A stretch of 64,000 nucleotides of DNA. Origin: Physcomitrium patens. Its lineage: Eukaryota; Streptophyta; Bryopsida; Funariales; Funariaceae. How positions within the stretch are numbered: position 1 is the first letter of the stretch; each line of letters opens with the position of its first letter. This document shows, in pieces, positions 12,268 through 24,532 of the stretch. Location: positions 13,015,516 through 13,079,515 of the forward strand of contig NC_037260.1 in the NCBI RefSeq assembly GCF_000002425.4, given 5' to 3'. The translations under genes and the position numbers were made by a program. The notes beneath the pieces are model-generated. The model was given only the letters and a program-made list of their open reading frames with translations. It ran no database searches and had not been told where the DNA came from.

Positions 12268-15200
12268 TCCATCCCATCTAAACCTGTGCATCCTCTGGTA
12301 TGCACTAAATAACCTAGTTGTTGTTTGATTCATAATACGTTCTCCAAGTCTTCGTTCAAATCCTCTTTTTCATTTTCACTGTCCATATCAAATTCATCTT
12401 CCTATTGTCGAATATCTATATCTTCACCAAGGTTTTCTATATTTATTTCTGTGTATCTTTGTTTAAATATTTTTATTCGCTTTCTTGTAGTTGGTATTTT
12501 TAACCTTGTTCCATCTAACTCCCGCAATGAGTAAGTTGCATTATCATGAACAGTTGTTACTACATACGGTCCAAACCATTGTTTAGAAAACTTTCTTAAA
12601 GCACTATTTTGATTGTCCAAGCTACTATCATAGACCAAACCCCAATCACCTTCTTCAATTGTTTTAAGCCTCAATCGATACTGCTTATCAAATTGTGTCA
12701 TGTTTTGTAACCTCGCTCTTTTTAACCTTTCTAATGCTATTTACACATCTTTTGTTCTTTGCTCTAATTATTGAATTCTAATAGCTAGAAGTTCTTCTCT
12801 TGTCAATCCATCTTCCCATGGTAGCACACTCCAAGTAGGTACTTTTTCTTCAATTGGTATAATTAGTTTTTGGCCTGTCATAAGCTCAATAGGCATATAT
12901 CCTGTTACTGAGCTATGAGTTGTTCGATCAGCCCTTAATGCAAATGAAAAAAGTCGTGGCCATTCTCTAACCTTTCCATTACAAGTTTTAACTAATGCTT
13001 TCACAATCGGTGGATGACCACGTTTACTTTTTGCATTTTCTTCAGGATTATAAGCAGTAGTCAGTGATAGTTTAATTCCACATCTTTCAAAGAATTCACG
13101 AGCTTCTTATGCATTTAATTCTCTATGATCTGTAGTGATTTTTTCTACACATCCGTAGCGGCAAATAACATCTTCAAGCAAAAATCTACAAATTATTTCC
13201 GTAGTTTTTATTCTTAATAATCTTCTTTTTTTATTTGATAAATCTTCGTGAGCTAAGACCAAATATCTCATTTTCCATAACCAAATTGGTATAATAACCA
13301 AATCAAAAATCCATTTAAAATGAATAGCTAAAAGATATGTAGGATGAAGACCATCTTGATGTCGTATATTAGAATACGCTTGACAAAATTCACATGATTC
13401 TATAAATAAGAACACATCTTGATACATATTTCTCCACCAATATCGTTCTTTAAGTTTAGCAAAAGTAGCCCAAATTCTTATATGTCCTACCCATAAACTA
13501 TCATGAATCTCCTTTAATAATTTTTGTTTTTCTTTCTTATTGCCTATCACTCTTTGTGGCATTCCAATTTCTTTCTTTGGTCTCTTCCATAAGAATCCTT
13601 TTTGAAGCAAAAATCCATATGTTTTTTTTCTTATTTGTTTAAATTTTTTTGTAGACCAATTTTCTTGCTTAGTCAAGGTATTCAAGTAATGACCAATATT
13701 CAATAATTTTCCTTCATAATTTTTTTCAAGAAATAACTTGTCTTCTTTATTAAGATTTAATATTGAATAGAAATTTGATCCAACATCATCAATGTCTTCA
13801 ACCATTTTGTCTTCTCTTTCATATCTTGCTTTAGATAGCATGTCTGCTACTAAATTATCTTTTTCAGCAACATGCTTAAATTCCAGATTTAATAACTCAA
13901 TATAAGCAATCCATCTTAACATTGCAATGTCTAATGTTGAACAATTAGTAAACATTCCAAGCAATGGCAAGCAATCTATTTCAATTACTACTGTTGCACC
14001 AATCAAATAATCCCTTTCAACTTTCATAGCCAAAACAACTCCCCAAAGTTTTCTTTTGATTTGTAAATATTCACGTTGACGAGTACTTAAAACTTTAGCT
14101 CCAAATCGAACTGCAAATCTATTTCTACTTGAATCATCTTGACCCACAGTCCATCTAATAGCAATAGGACTGGTATCCACAGTAAGAATTACTTATCTAT
14201 TATAGTCATAATCAATTTTTCTTAAAATTGGAGGTATAACCAATAACACCTTTAGCTTCTGCATTGCTTCAGTATCCTTTCTTTCTCATTTAAATTGATA
14301 ATCGTTATGTAACAATTCATACAATGGATCTGCTACATGAGTATAATGAGGAATCCATATTCAATAAAATACACAAGCTCCTAAAAACCTACGTACTTTT
14401 ATTAAAGAGTCACATGAATCCTTCATCCTTCCAATTACATCGACTTTGCTTGGATCTAGCTTTCTCCCATAAAACCCACACAAATACCCAACAATAAGAA
14501 CTTTTTGTACTCCAAATATAGATTTTGCTCCTGAAAGTATAAGATGAACATCTTCAAGTCGAATTAAAATCTTTTTATAATCTTATATATGATCAACAAC
14601 ATATTTGCGACACCCCCTCTCATCTAAAGTTTCATCTTTTTCTCCTTCTTTACATCCTTTGATAGGAACATCATCTAAAAAAGGCATAGTTTTTTCAGGA
14701 ATGAAGTCTCTTAATACCTTGTTCATCCCATTCATCATATGTGCAATTGAGTTAGTAGCACCTTGAAGGAGAGTACACATTTTAAGAAATCCAAGTGGCG
14801 TTCTCATTGTTGTTAGATCTCTATTCCCATGCACAAGTTGAAATTGATCATAACCCGAATATAAATCACCCATTGAATAAATTACCCTTTCTACAAATGT
14901 TTTTGCAAACTTGTCTATTAAAGGTCCTATACTTGTATTTTTTATAGTTACTGCATTCATTGGCTGCATATCTTGAATAAAATATAACGATCCATTTTTT
15001 TTAGGCATCGTAAATCAACAACTAGAATATGGAGCAAAAGAAGGCTCCAAAATTTTCATTCACATATTTTCTTTCAATAATTCTACCAATTTAGGTAAAT
15101 ATGCCCTTGGCACGGGAATTGGCCTTAAGTTCTAATGCACATGAGGTACTGTAAAGATAACCATAGGAGCAATAGCTTTAGGATCTACACATCTTATTTC

Positions 15201-18011
15201 ACGAGACCCAAAGGCAAATGATTTACTTCATTTCGTAAGCATTTTTTAAAAATATTCAATTTCTATTGGAAATAAAGAACCATCACATCCAATCTTCAAT
15301 TCTTCAAAAGTCTCCTTTGTAAACTGATGTCCAATCTTCTTTGGATCTCTTAAATTTTCTTCTTTTGATGCTTCTTTTATTTGTTCCTTAGAATCTTCTG
15401 GTAAAGGTCCGGCAACAGGTTTCACCTTTTTATCTATTGTTTTATATTTTGTCTCTATAATAACTTCTGGTGCTTGAAAAGATTCAAGCATAGAATAAAC
15501 CTCCTTTGAATGAATTTCCACAATCTTATCATTATCTCCTAACCCAATAGATGCAATTAATTCTAAAAACTCCTCTAATCCATTTTCTTTATAAATACCT
15601 AAAATCTTCTCATCATCTTCTATTGTTCCTAACTTACGTAATTCCTTTTCAATACTATAAAATCTTTTTTTTTTCTTTTCTTTTAAAATCAATAATTTTC
15701 TTATACATAATATTTCCATTCTCAAAAATACCAATAAAACTTGCATCAAAAGCATCTTCATCTCACGAGAGTACCTCCTCTTTTGTATCTCTATAATCTC
15801 GCTTTATAGTCGGCTTTCCCAAAATCCTTAAATCCTTCAACAATCCTTGGCAATAGTTTCTCTCTCAATCTATCTCGATTCCATTCATGATTAGGAGGTA
15901 CTGTTAGAAATTGTACAACTTTCCTTCCATCTTCACAATGTATCCTTGCATAAGCAAAACCATCGTCAAGTACTTTTGTTTTCATCCGTATTGCCATAAT
16001 ATAAGGTTGTTCTAAAATCAATGGATAAGAAGTTGTATCTTGAACAAAGAAATATTGTTCTGTTGCAACATCTCCAATCCAAATTTTGACATGTGGATAA
16101 GTTCCATATAATTCACCTTGTGTGTTATTAGCTGCTCGGACTGCCATCCATGTTCCATATCAATTGGCCATTTTTGCTTCTTATAAAGATCCTTAGACAT
16201 AAGATTTATTTAGTACCATGGTCAACTAAAGCAACAATTGGTTCTTCTATATCTCTTACTTTCACCAATACTTCAGTAGTTGCATTTGTCCAATGTTTTT
16301 GAGTATAATGGCTTGAAGCTTCTATTTCCTTATCACTATAATCTTTGAAATGTACTCGTTGATTATATCCATTCTTTTCATTTGTTGATTGCTTATAACC
16401 ATTATCAACCTCTTTTTCATCTTTATATAATCATGCATCAATAGCATGACTCATTCTAGCTTCATCCATTAATTGCTTCTTTTGCTTAATGTTGTCAATG
16501 ATAACATCATGAAACTCTTTTGCAATTCCCAAAATCTCTTTCAATGTGAATTCCACCTTAGCATTTAATATACGTTCTTCGAGCACCCCTTTTAAATTTA
16601 TTGCCACTTCAATATTACAAAGTAGCTTATAAGCAATTGATTTATCCTTATCTTTTGTCTCCTTTTTTTTCTTCCAATAATACTGAAGTATCCTTTATAG
16701 GTAATTCTTGTGAAACCGCCTCGCGAGCCTTGTTTCCTCGAGTCTGCCTCTTAGAAGAATTTTCTTCTCTTGTATCATCAAAATTTCCTCGTCTCTTTTC
16801 TTCCATCAAAGCTTTATATTGGCTTTTAGCAATATATGCATGAACTGAAAGAGAATCAACATGATCTTCTCCACCTGTTGCACCTCATAATATAGCTGCA
16901 GTCCTCAATAATGCTTCTCAAGGCATTTTTTTTTTTTGCATTGTAGAAATGGCAGAAGCCCAAAATTCACTAGTTTCTATACTTCCACTAAAGTCATCAT
17001 CTACTCTAACACCATAACTTGTACTCTCTCGTGATGCTACTCCATGTTCTGTTAAGTAATCTTGAACCAATGCTCTCATACCTCTTTTGCTAAAATTGGT
17101 TTGAAAGAGATCCTTTGTATCTTTTAATGCAATCTTTCCATCTTTTGAGCAAATAACTCTTTGGTGTATCATATTATTAAATTCATTACAATCCTTCCTA
17201 GTATATGAAGCGTCATCTTATCCTTCCTCCTTTCTCTTTTTGTAAGCAAATCCACCGTATTTTCAATATTTTTCCACTTTGTTGTCAATCCTTCATCTTC
17301 TTCTTTGTCTTCAAGAAGCAACTCCAATTTTCCTTGTAATTCTCCATCAGCACCTTGAAGAAATAATTCAACCTTGTTCGGCTCTAATGTCAATTTTTCT
17401 ACCTTCGATAATTAAGAATACTACCTCTCAAATTCCTTTAGTAGCTCTGTTGCTTCTAAATTCTTATTAGGCCACTCAATCTATTTTAGAAATAGTTTCT
17501 TAGTAATACGATCAGTGTCATCTAAGAAATATTCGACTTTTAATGCATATAAAAAAATCTCCCATGAATTTCCATAATGCTCCATAATTGAGGTAATATG
17601 TTCTCTTATCTCCGATATCGTGGCTAGTCCAAATAATTCAACCATCTTCTTCTCAGAAACCCGATTTGATTCCATTTCCCAAACATAACATCTTAAATAC
17701 TTTGAAATATCCCTTCTATCAAACTGGTCAATTTTATTGACAACTGCTTGCAAAGCTTTGGTTGCTAAAGCTTCTTTGTCATCATTGCTTTGTTGTTGTC
17801 GCATAGATAATGATAAGGCTTGAAATATACTAATAATGGATGGATCTATATACATACTTTGTCCTTTAGAAGAAACTCCACCAGAAGCCCCACTTGAAGC
17901 TCCTCCCAAAGATCCTTCAAAATTTTTATTCTTCTTCTCCATAAAATAAAATGAAAATAAATGAAATCCAATATCTTTCACTTCAAGCTTTTACGTCGGG
18001 TTCATTACTTA

Positions 18012-19756
18012 TGTCATATTATGTGCTATCTTGCTTAAGAATGCACCAGACATCTGGTTATGGAAGATAAAATAATTTTTTGTAAGTATCCAGGAAGGCT
18101 AGTGGGTTTCAACCATCTAAATACAAACTATTTCGGATTTCAATGTAAAAGCTTAATTCCAATACAAAGTACTTAGAAACACTATTTTTAATAACTTCAA
18201 GATATTATAAGCACAAAGTCTTTTGTTATTTCTTAGTTTTTATTATTTTATTTTTATTTTTATTTTTATTTTATTTTATTTTATTTTTAATCCTAACTCT
18301 AGACAACAAGCTTTAGTAAGTTGTAATTCTCAATCTGACCGTTCAATTGTTGTAAATTTCTACCACTAGTGTCTTTGCAAGCCTTCTAAATGCTTAAGAA
18401 TTTTCAATCTAATCTAACTTATAGGTTGCAAGAAAATACTGTTAATCTACACTGATGTATCTTGACCACCGCCTAGAAGTCCTCAACTTACCACGCCAAA
18501 AGTCACCTTATTCTAGCAGGTAGAACTCTAGATATTACAAAAATCCTAAACAACCCTAATTTACTAACTTCCGATACCTCTTTACACTAATGGTCAAATA
18601 TCTTCTATCTATTTCGTCAGATTAACACAAACTTTTATATGCACTCAGCATACTCAACTCTCTAGACACCTCTAAATTTCAACCGCAAAAGTTTCTCTAA
18701 TTTCACAAAATAGTCAAGAGTACCAGCCGTTACTTTATTACAAAAAATCCAATTCACCAATACAAACACTAACTTTTAGCAATGATTGCAAAAGTCCTCC
18801 CCAAACCCTATGAACCTAATTCTACACCTTTCGAAGGAGCTTGAAGCTAACTTTCAGATCCAAAAATCCTGATCTCCAAATTACCTCTTTCTTTATCCTC
18901 CCCTTTCTTTTATCTTTGTGTGGTCTCCCTTTTCTCCCGCCTTGGACTTTGAATTGGAATAGCCGATGGCACCTCCCCGGAATTCCTGTTTCTAAGAGGA
19001 TCTTTCCATGGAAAAGACATTTCCTTCCAAACGGCATAGAGAACGGAACAACTTGAAATGGAACCGAAGCCTCCGTATTTGAGACCTCATTGGATTGCCC
19101 AACCAAGTCAGGTCTCATACTAGGTAAGAGGCCCATACCAAGACCTGGATTGGATGTCCCCGTAATTGGGTCAAATTGGCCCTTCACATCAGACTCATCC
19201 AAATATTGAATTGGTCCTTTTTCCTTTTGTCGATTCTTGGTAAGAACGGCCCAGATTCATTCCATCCGATTTACCAGAGAATCTTGAGGACCTTGATTTA
19301 TCTCTTCAATTTTTCCTTGGCTTTGGATCTAGTAATCCCGTTTATTGAAATTGGACAGAGCATTACATTGCTAATAAGTATGCCTCGACTGCTTGCAATT
19401 CCTTCACACTGACGCGTAATCATCACTAGCTTTGAGATTGGAACATTCACTGACATAATATCCAACCTGTCTACAACGGAAACGACAAAGTGGTCTTCCT
19501 GCACCCCCATCATGCATATTCGGTGTCTCCATCGGTATATACCTACTAGGCTTGTTCTATGTAGGGTTGAAAAATGATTCTGGTTATCTTGTTGGTATAG
19601 AGGGTACTTGGTTTGATGACGTCGGTGGGGTGACATTAACTGACCTTGAATATTGGCACTAGAATTGGCCATTTTTTCTAACATCCAAGATGACTAAATA
19701 TTAATAATATATTTTTTATTTATATTTTTACCATATAGTCGTGTTACAACATGACA
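18012..19756 (-). repeat. 5' LTR of Gypsy-C (uninterrupted, 1745 bp)
   Basis: Full-length partner of 9187-12267. Starts TGTCATATTATG and ends GACA in plus orientation. In transcription orientation it begins TGTCATGTTGTAACACGAC, nearly the same as the start of the B family. Differences from the other LTR are mostly C/T and G/A transitions. Confidence 0.85.
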
Positions 19757-22700
19757 ACAGTATTAGAAATTGGTAATTTAAGATTGGATAGGATTTCTAT
19801 AATATCTAAAGATCTATTAGTTGGATAAAGGTGAAATTTGGCATAGTATTAAAAGACTTCATTATCAAGCTATATGCCAATTTTGACTTGAAGTTAATGA
19901 TTAAAGAAGGAGAAATTACTATTGGAACATTTTCATCAACTTTCAAGGTGACTACCAAGTAATATCAATGCAGTTTTTGGGTTTTTTTTTCATAATTTGT
20001 ACATTAGATTGGATTGATTTTTTTCTAAGTATATAGAAGGCTTATATTGGCATTTGTATGAATTTATTTGCATCAAGTGGATAGTCAGATTAGGAGTTAC
20101 ATCTTGCCAAAGTTCACTAATTAAGATTAGGGCTTGCAAGGAAAAATCAAAATTACCTAATTATGAAAGTAATAAGGTAATTGGGATTTATGTATGGTTG
20201 AGGTTACTAAAAAGAGTTTTTTTGAGAATTTTGTAGTTACTCTAAGAACTTTTGAATTAAAATTTGAATTATATTCTTTTTATATGGATGAGACCTATTA
20301 GGATTTTTTGAATATTTATAAAATACAACTTCACCTTTCACAATCAGGTGCCCTATGCATTTCCAAATAAGACAACATATATTACAATAGTATTATCATG
20401 GTTTTCATCTTTTTTTGAATGATGTAACATTAGTATTGGATAATTTAAAAGCTTTTTTGGTGGAATTTTAATCTATGTATGAAAAAATGATGCAATTTGT
20501 ATTGCTACAAATAAGATTTTTACTTTTCAACAAAAAAATCAATCTATAATATTATATGTTTTATAATTTATATAACTTATAATTGATATTAAGTGAGATG
20601 ATGCTGCATTTATAAGCCAATTTTTTTATTTTATTTTATGGATTATAATATGAGATAAAGAAATTGATTCTTAGTTTAATTGATCTTCAAATATTGAGTC
20701 AAACAATTGATTTTGTTGTAAAGTGTAACAATCAACTTTGTGAATTTTGGTTTGAAAATCACATAAGTAGGTCTCAATATTATTACAATTCAATGTAAAC
20801 ACCAATGTCTTCTCAATACATATATTTGAAAGTAGAAGATATAAAAATTGATGTGATATATTTCAAACATCTTATTGAGTAAGAAAAGACTCATTGTCAT
20901 AAAAAAAAATTCTATTTATATTATAGAAGATCAAAGTACATTATTCAAAATTGTCTAAAGAAGTGACATAATTATAAAATGAGAAGTAAAATTATCAAAA
21001 AAGATACTAAGTTGGAAAATGAGTTTTTTCAAGTACAATAGACACTGTGCAACTGGAACCTTATACAATACCTAATGAAGGTCCTATTTTTTCATCAAAA
21101 TTATTTTTTTGTTTTATAAATATTAATTTAGAACCTAAAAATTACAAAGTCATTGCCTTGTTAGATTCAAGAGCCTCAACTTGATTTTTAGATGAAGAAT
21201 TTATTAAAAAATATAATATATTTTTTATAAAAAAACAAAATTTATTCATATAGAAGTCAAAGATGATCATTTATTATCTTTTAGAGACAATATCTATGAA
21301 ATATTTTCTCTAAGTTTTTTTACAATCTTTTGATGTTTGCTCAAGATCAAAAACTTCTTGTTATCAATCTTATAGACTTTTTCAGCCATTATCTGTTCTA
21401 AAACAATTATAGACTTCTATTTCTATAGATTTTATCACAGATCTTTTAATCTCAAGTTCTTATGACTCTACATTTGTGATAGTAGATCGTTTCACTAAAA
21501 TGGATTATTTTGTACGATGTAAAAAATCTATCATAAGTAAAAAATCATCTAAGCTTTTTCTTCATAATATTTATTGTTATCATAGATTATTTAAGGATAT
21601 TATATTGGATAGGAAAATTCAATTTGTATCAAGATTTTGGATTTTTTTTTTTAAATTCTAAAGATGGATGTAAAACTATCTTTGACTTTTTATCTTCAAA
21701 TTGATGGCCAAAAAAAGTATGTAAATTAAGTTTTGAGGGAATATTTGATGTATATCATTAACTATCAATAAAATAATTGAACAACTCTTTTGCCATTGGC
21801 AAAGTTTGCTTATAATAATATAATATATTTTCTATGCAAAAAATATTTTTCTTTGCTAAATATGGTTATCATCTATAACTTGATACTTTTGACTTTTAAA
21901 AAGTTTATAATGTTGCAGGAAAAGATTTAACAAATCATTTTATTTGAGCTTCATACAACAATGAGAGCATGACTAAAAGAGCCTCAAGAACAATAAAAGA
22001 ACAACACAGATGCGTATTGTAAAGAACAACTCCATTCTTATATTGGTGATAAAGTATGATTACTTTGTTATAATATTAAAACTATTCATCTATATGGCAA
22101 GTTGGATTACAATAAACTTGGACTATTTTCTATTTGTGAAGTAGTCAATCTAATTGCTTATTCATTATATCTACCAAAATCTATGAAAATCCATCCCATA
22201 TTTCATGTATCTCTTTTAGAGCCATATAAGATAGTGAATATTTTAGAAAGAAGACAAATATCATTGCTTCTTATAGAAGTAGATAATAATTAAGAATTTA
22301 AAAAGAAAGAAGACTTAGATTTGAGGTCGCAATGACTTAGATTAAAATATCTTATTTATTGGCATATATATGATATTAATAAATATATATGGGAGCGAGC
22401 AAAAAAACTTATAAATGTAGCAATAAAGATTTAAGCTTTTTATCAACAACATCCATCAAAACTAAAATAAAGAATAACAAACCTTTGTTATAAAAAAAAT
22501 ATAATTTAAAAAAGATTGCATTCTACCTTCTATCATTGTTTGTAATTTTTATATAATAATAGTGTTAAAGAAATAAAAAAATTAATAGCTAGCAAATTAT
22601 ACTCAAGAGCCATTATTTGCTGACTTATTAGATGAGACATTACAATTATCACAACGTTCAAGACAACATAATAAAAATGAAGACCTTCAAGAATAATATA

Positions 22701-23230
22701 TTATTTTTTAAATAGATGTTAAAATATAATGCATTTGATATCACGACCTGAGAAGAAAGTCTCAATCTTTGGTGGTTTTATCCAAGGTAGGAATGACTTT
22801 TGATAGTAATGCAAATATTTTTTGTAAAAGAAGTTACAAAGGTCTCAACAATTATGAAATAATAGGGTGGTCTTTTTGCCTTAGAATGGGATATTATCAA
22901 TAATTAAAAGGACCTATCAACTATCTTAGAAAGAAACAAAGATTAGAATATATAGCAAATATAATTTTCCATATTTTAAACTTCCTCAATATAGCATCAC
23001 TGCTTTTCATGGAACTTGTTCCTAAAAGAGGAAATAATATCACAGACATACATTTCATATAATTATTATCCATACAATATGAATAGATAGAAGTAGGTAA
23101 AAATAGATTAATTTCATAATATCTTCTAGAAAAGCTTCTTAGAAGGTTTATAGATGATATTTGACTTTACATGTATTTATAATTGATTGATAGGTTGGAA
23201 ACTTGGTCAATAAGTTAATCATGTATTACA

Positions 23231-24384
23231 TGTTATTGTAATATAATTATTTATAGTATATAAAATTTAACTAAAATATATAATATATTTATAAGTATTG
23301 ATGTACATTAAAGTAATTAGTAGGTTAATTTAAAGAGAGTTGATGTAAGAAAATTTATTTTGAAGTTTATCTATATTGATTATAGTGTTTAAATTATATA
23401 AGATTTAAATATTTAGTATAAAATTTAAAGAAAAGATTAGAGTTCAAAGATGAAGATTTAAACCTATAAAAAACTTATTTGGAGGGATGAAAGCAAAGTA
23501 TGGATGGATGAAGACAAAAGATAAAGATCTTCATCCCTATTGTTCGAAGGTCATGTCCAATAAGTATTCAACAAGCTATTTGTGACCATAGCAAGAATTT
23601 TGGTAGCTTTAGAAAGAGCATTTGAGTATCAAAAGTAAAGATTATAAGGTTCAAGATTTGAATTATAATTTTTATGCAAATTTTAGAGGATTTAGAGTAA
23701 GAATGATGAAGTTGTAACTATTTAAAATTAAGGTATTTTTTTAAGACATACTATTGCTCTTTTGAAGATACAAGGAATTTTATGATAGATTATGGAGATC
23801 AAAAGGTATTGCTATAAGTATAATTTTAAGATCTATATCTTTTATAAAAGAATTTTTGTATTTGGAGTTTGTATAAAAGAGTTATAGAACATTGAAAACA
23901 ATATATATATATTGAAGGTAGTAAGTGAGTTATTTCATTGATAGTAATAATTGGAGCCACATCTTAAGTTTTTGAATGAAGTTTTTACTCAAAATTTCTA
24001 ATAATATATATTATTAGATTAAAAAGCTATATATAAAATTTTTATAGTATTTTAATACTTAATTTTTGAGATATGAAGAAAATTGAATATAGGTATATAT
24101 AAACAAGGGTTTGAAGCTACTATTAGAATTTTGGCAATATCTCAAGATCTGTAATAAATTTGTAGTTGAAATTTGTTGTAGTAGTTGCTAAAAGTATATT
24201 AGTAATTCATGTAAAATTTTGGTTTGTTTGAATAGTTTTATTGTAAAATATAAGGTGTTGAAGTTTGGAAAAAATTCACTTTAAGGATATAGAAGGTTTT
24301 AAGATAATTTTATCACATTTTATCATATTTTTGATGACTTTTAGTACTTAGAACTTATATATTGGTGTAATTTCTCCAATAGAA

Positions 24385-24441
<57 letters not shown>

Positions 24442-24532
24442 TGGTATTTTTTTTCTCTTAAGACTTGATTGAACAATTAGTGATAGTTAAAAGTCTAGCG
24501 CTTTCTTAAGGCAAATTCTCTCTATCTTGACA
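23231..24532 (+). mobile_element. Solo LTR-S1 within the right LTR of Gypsy-A (fossil)
   Basis: A 1.3-kb segment interrupts the right LTR of Gypsy-A; the left LTR of A continues without it near 7530-7545. It begins TGTTATTG and ends GACA. It shares patches with the segments at 41364-42730 and 63621-64000, for example the block containing GGATGAAGACAAAAG followed by CATCCCTATTG, and a later AGTAGTAAGTGA block. No coding sequence was recognised. An AT dinucleotide array lies inside it. Confidence 0.65.
24389..24438. repeat. (TA)n microsatellite
   Basis: About 50 bases of uninterrupted TA dinucleotide repeat inside solo LTR-S1. A shorter one lies at about 7326-7352 in the Copia-1 reverse transcriptase region. 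Both are likely length-polymorphic. Confidence 0.95.

Larger units (their letters stand above)
9187..19756 (-). mobile_element. Gypsy-C: Ty3/gypsy element with 1.75-kb LTRs (fossil, best preserved of the nest)
   Basis: Minus-strand element inserted inside LTR-B. Its 5' LTR is 18012-19756 and its 3' LTR is 9187-12267, the latter enlarged by solo LTR-B'. LTR termini read TGTC...GACA in plus orientation. Parts in transcription order: gag about 17980-16900 (coding starts near 17942 with a Gly/Ser/Ala-rich stretch); retropepsin-like region about 16250-15790 (LILEQPYIMA); reverse transcriptase about 15010-14580 (YSMGDLYSGYDQF and FLDD); RNase H and integrase with a zinc-binding part about 14180-13100; and the integrase C-terminal part about 13000-12400 (GYMPIELMTGQK). 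Several open stretches of 80-357 codons survive, yet the copy is broken at multiple places. It is clearly younger than the surrounding layers. Confidence 0.85.
8468..20389 (+). mobile_element. Solo LTR-B, split by element C (fossil)
   Basis: The left half (8468-9186) and right half (19757-20389) together align end to end with the uninterrupted copy B' at 10125-11447. The left half starts TGTTGTATTGTGATATG; the right half ends in an ATTACAATA-type terminus like TAATACAACA of B'. No internal coding region is present between the halves apart from the inserted element C, so this is a solo LTR of about 1.35 kb sitting within the gag region of Gypsy-A. It is more AT-rich than B', as expected of an older copy. 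Confidence 0.75.
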
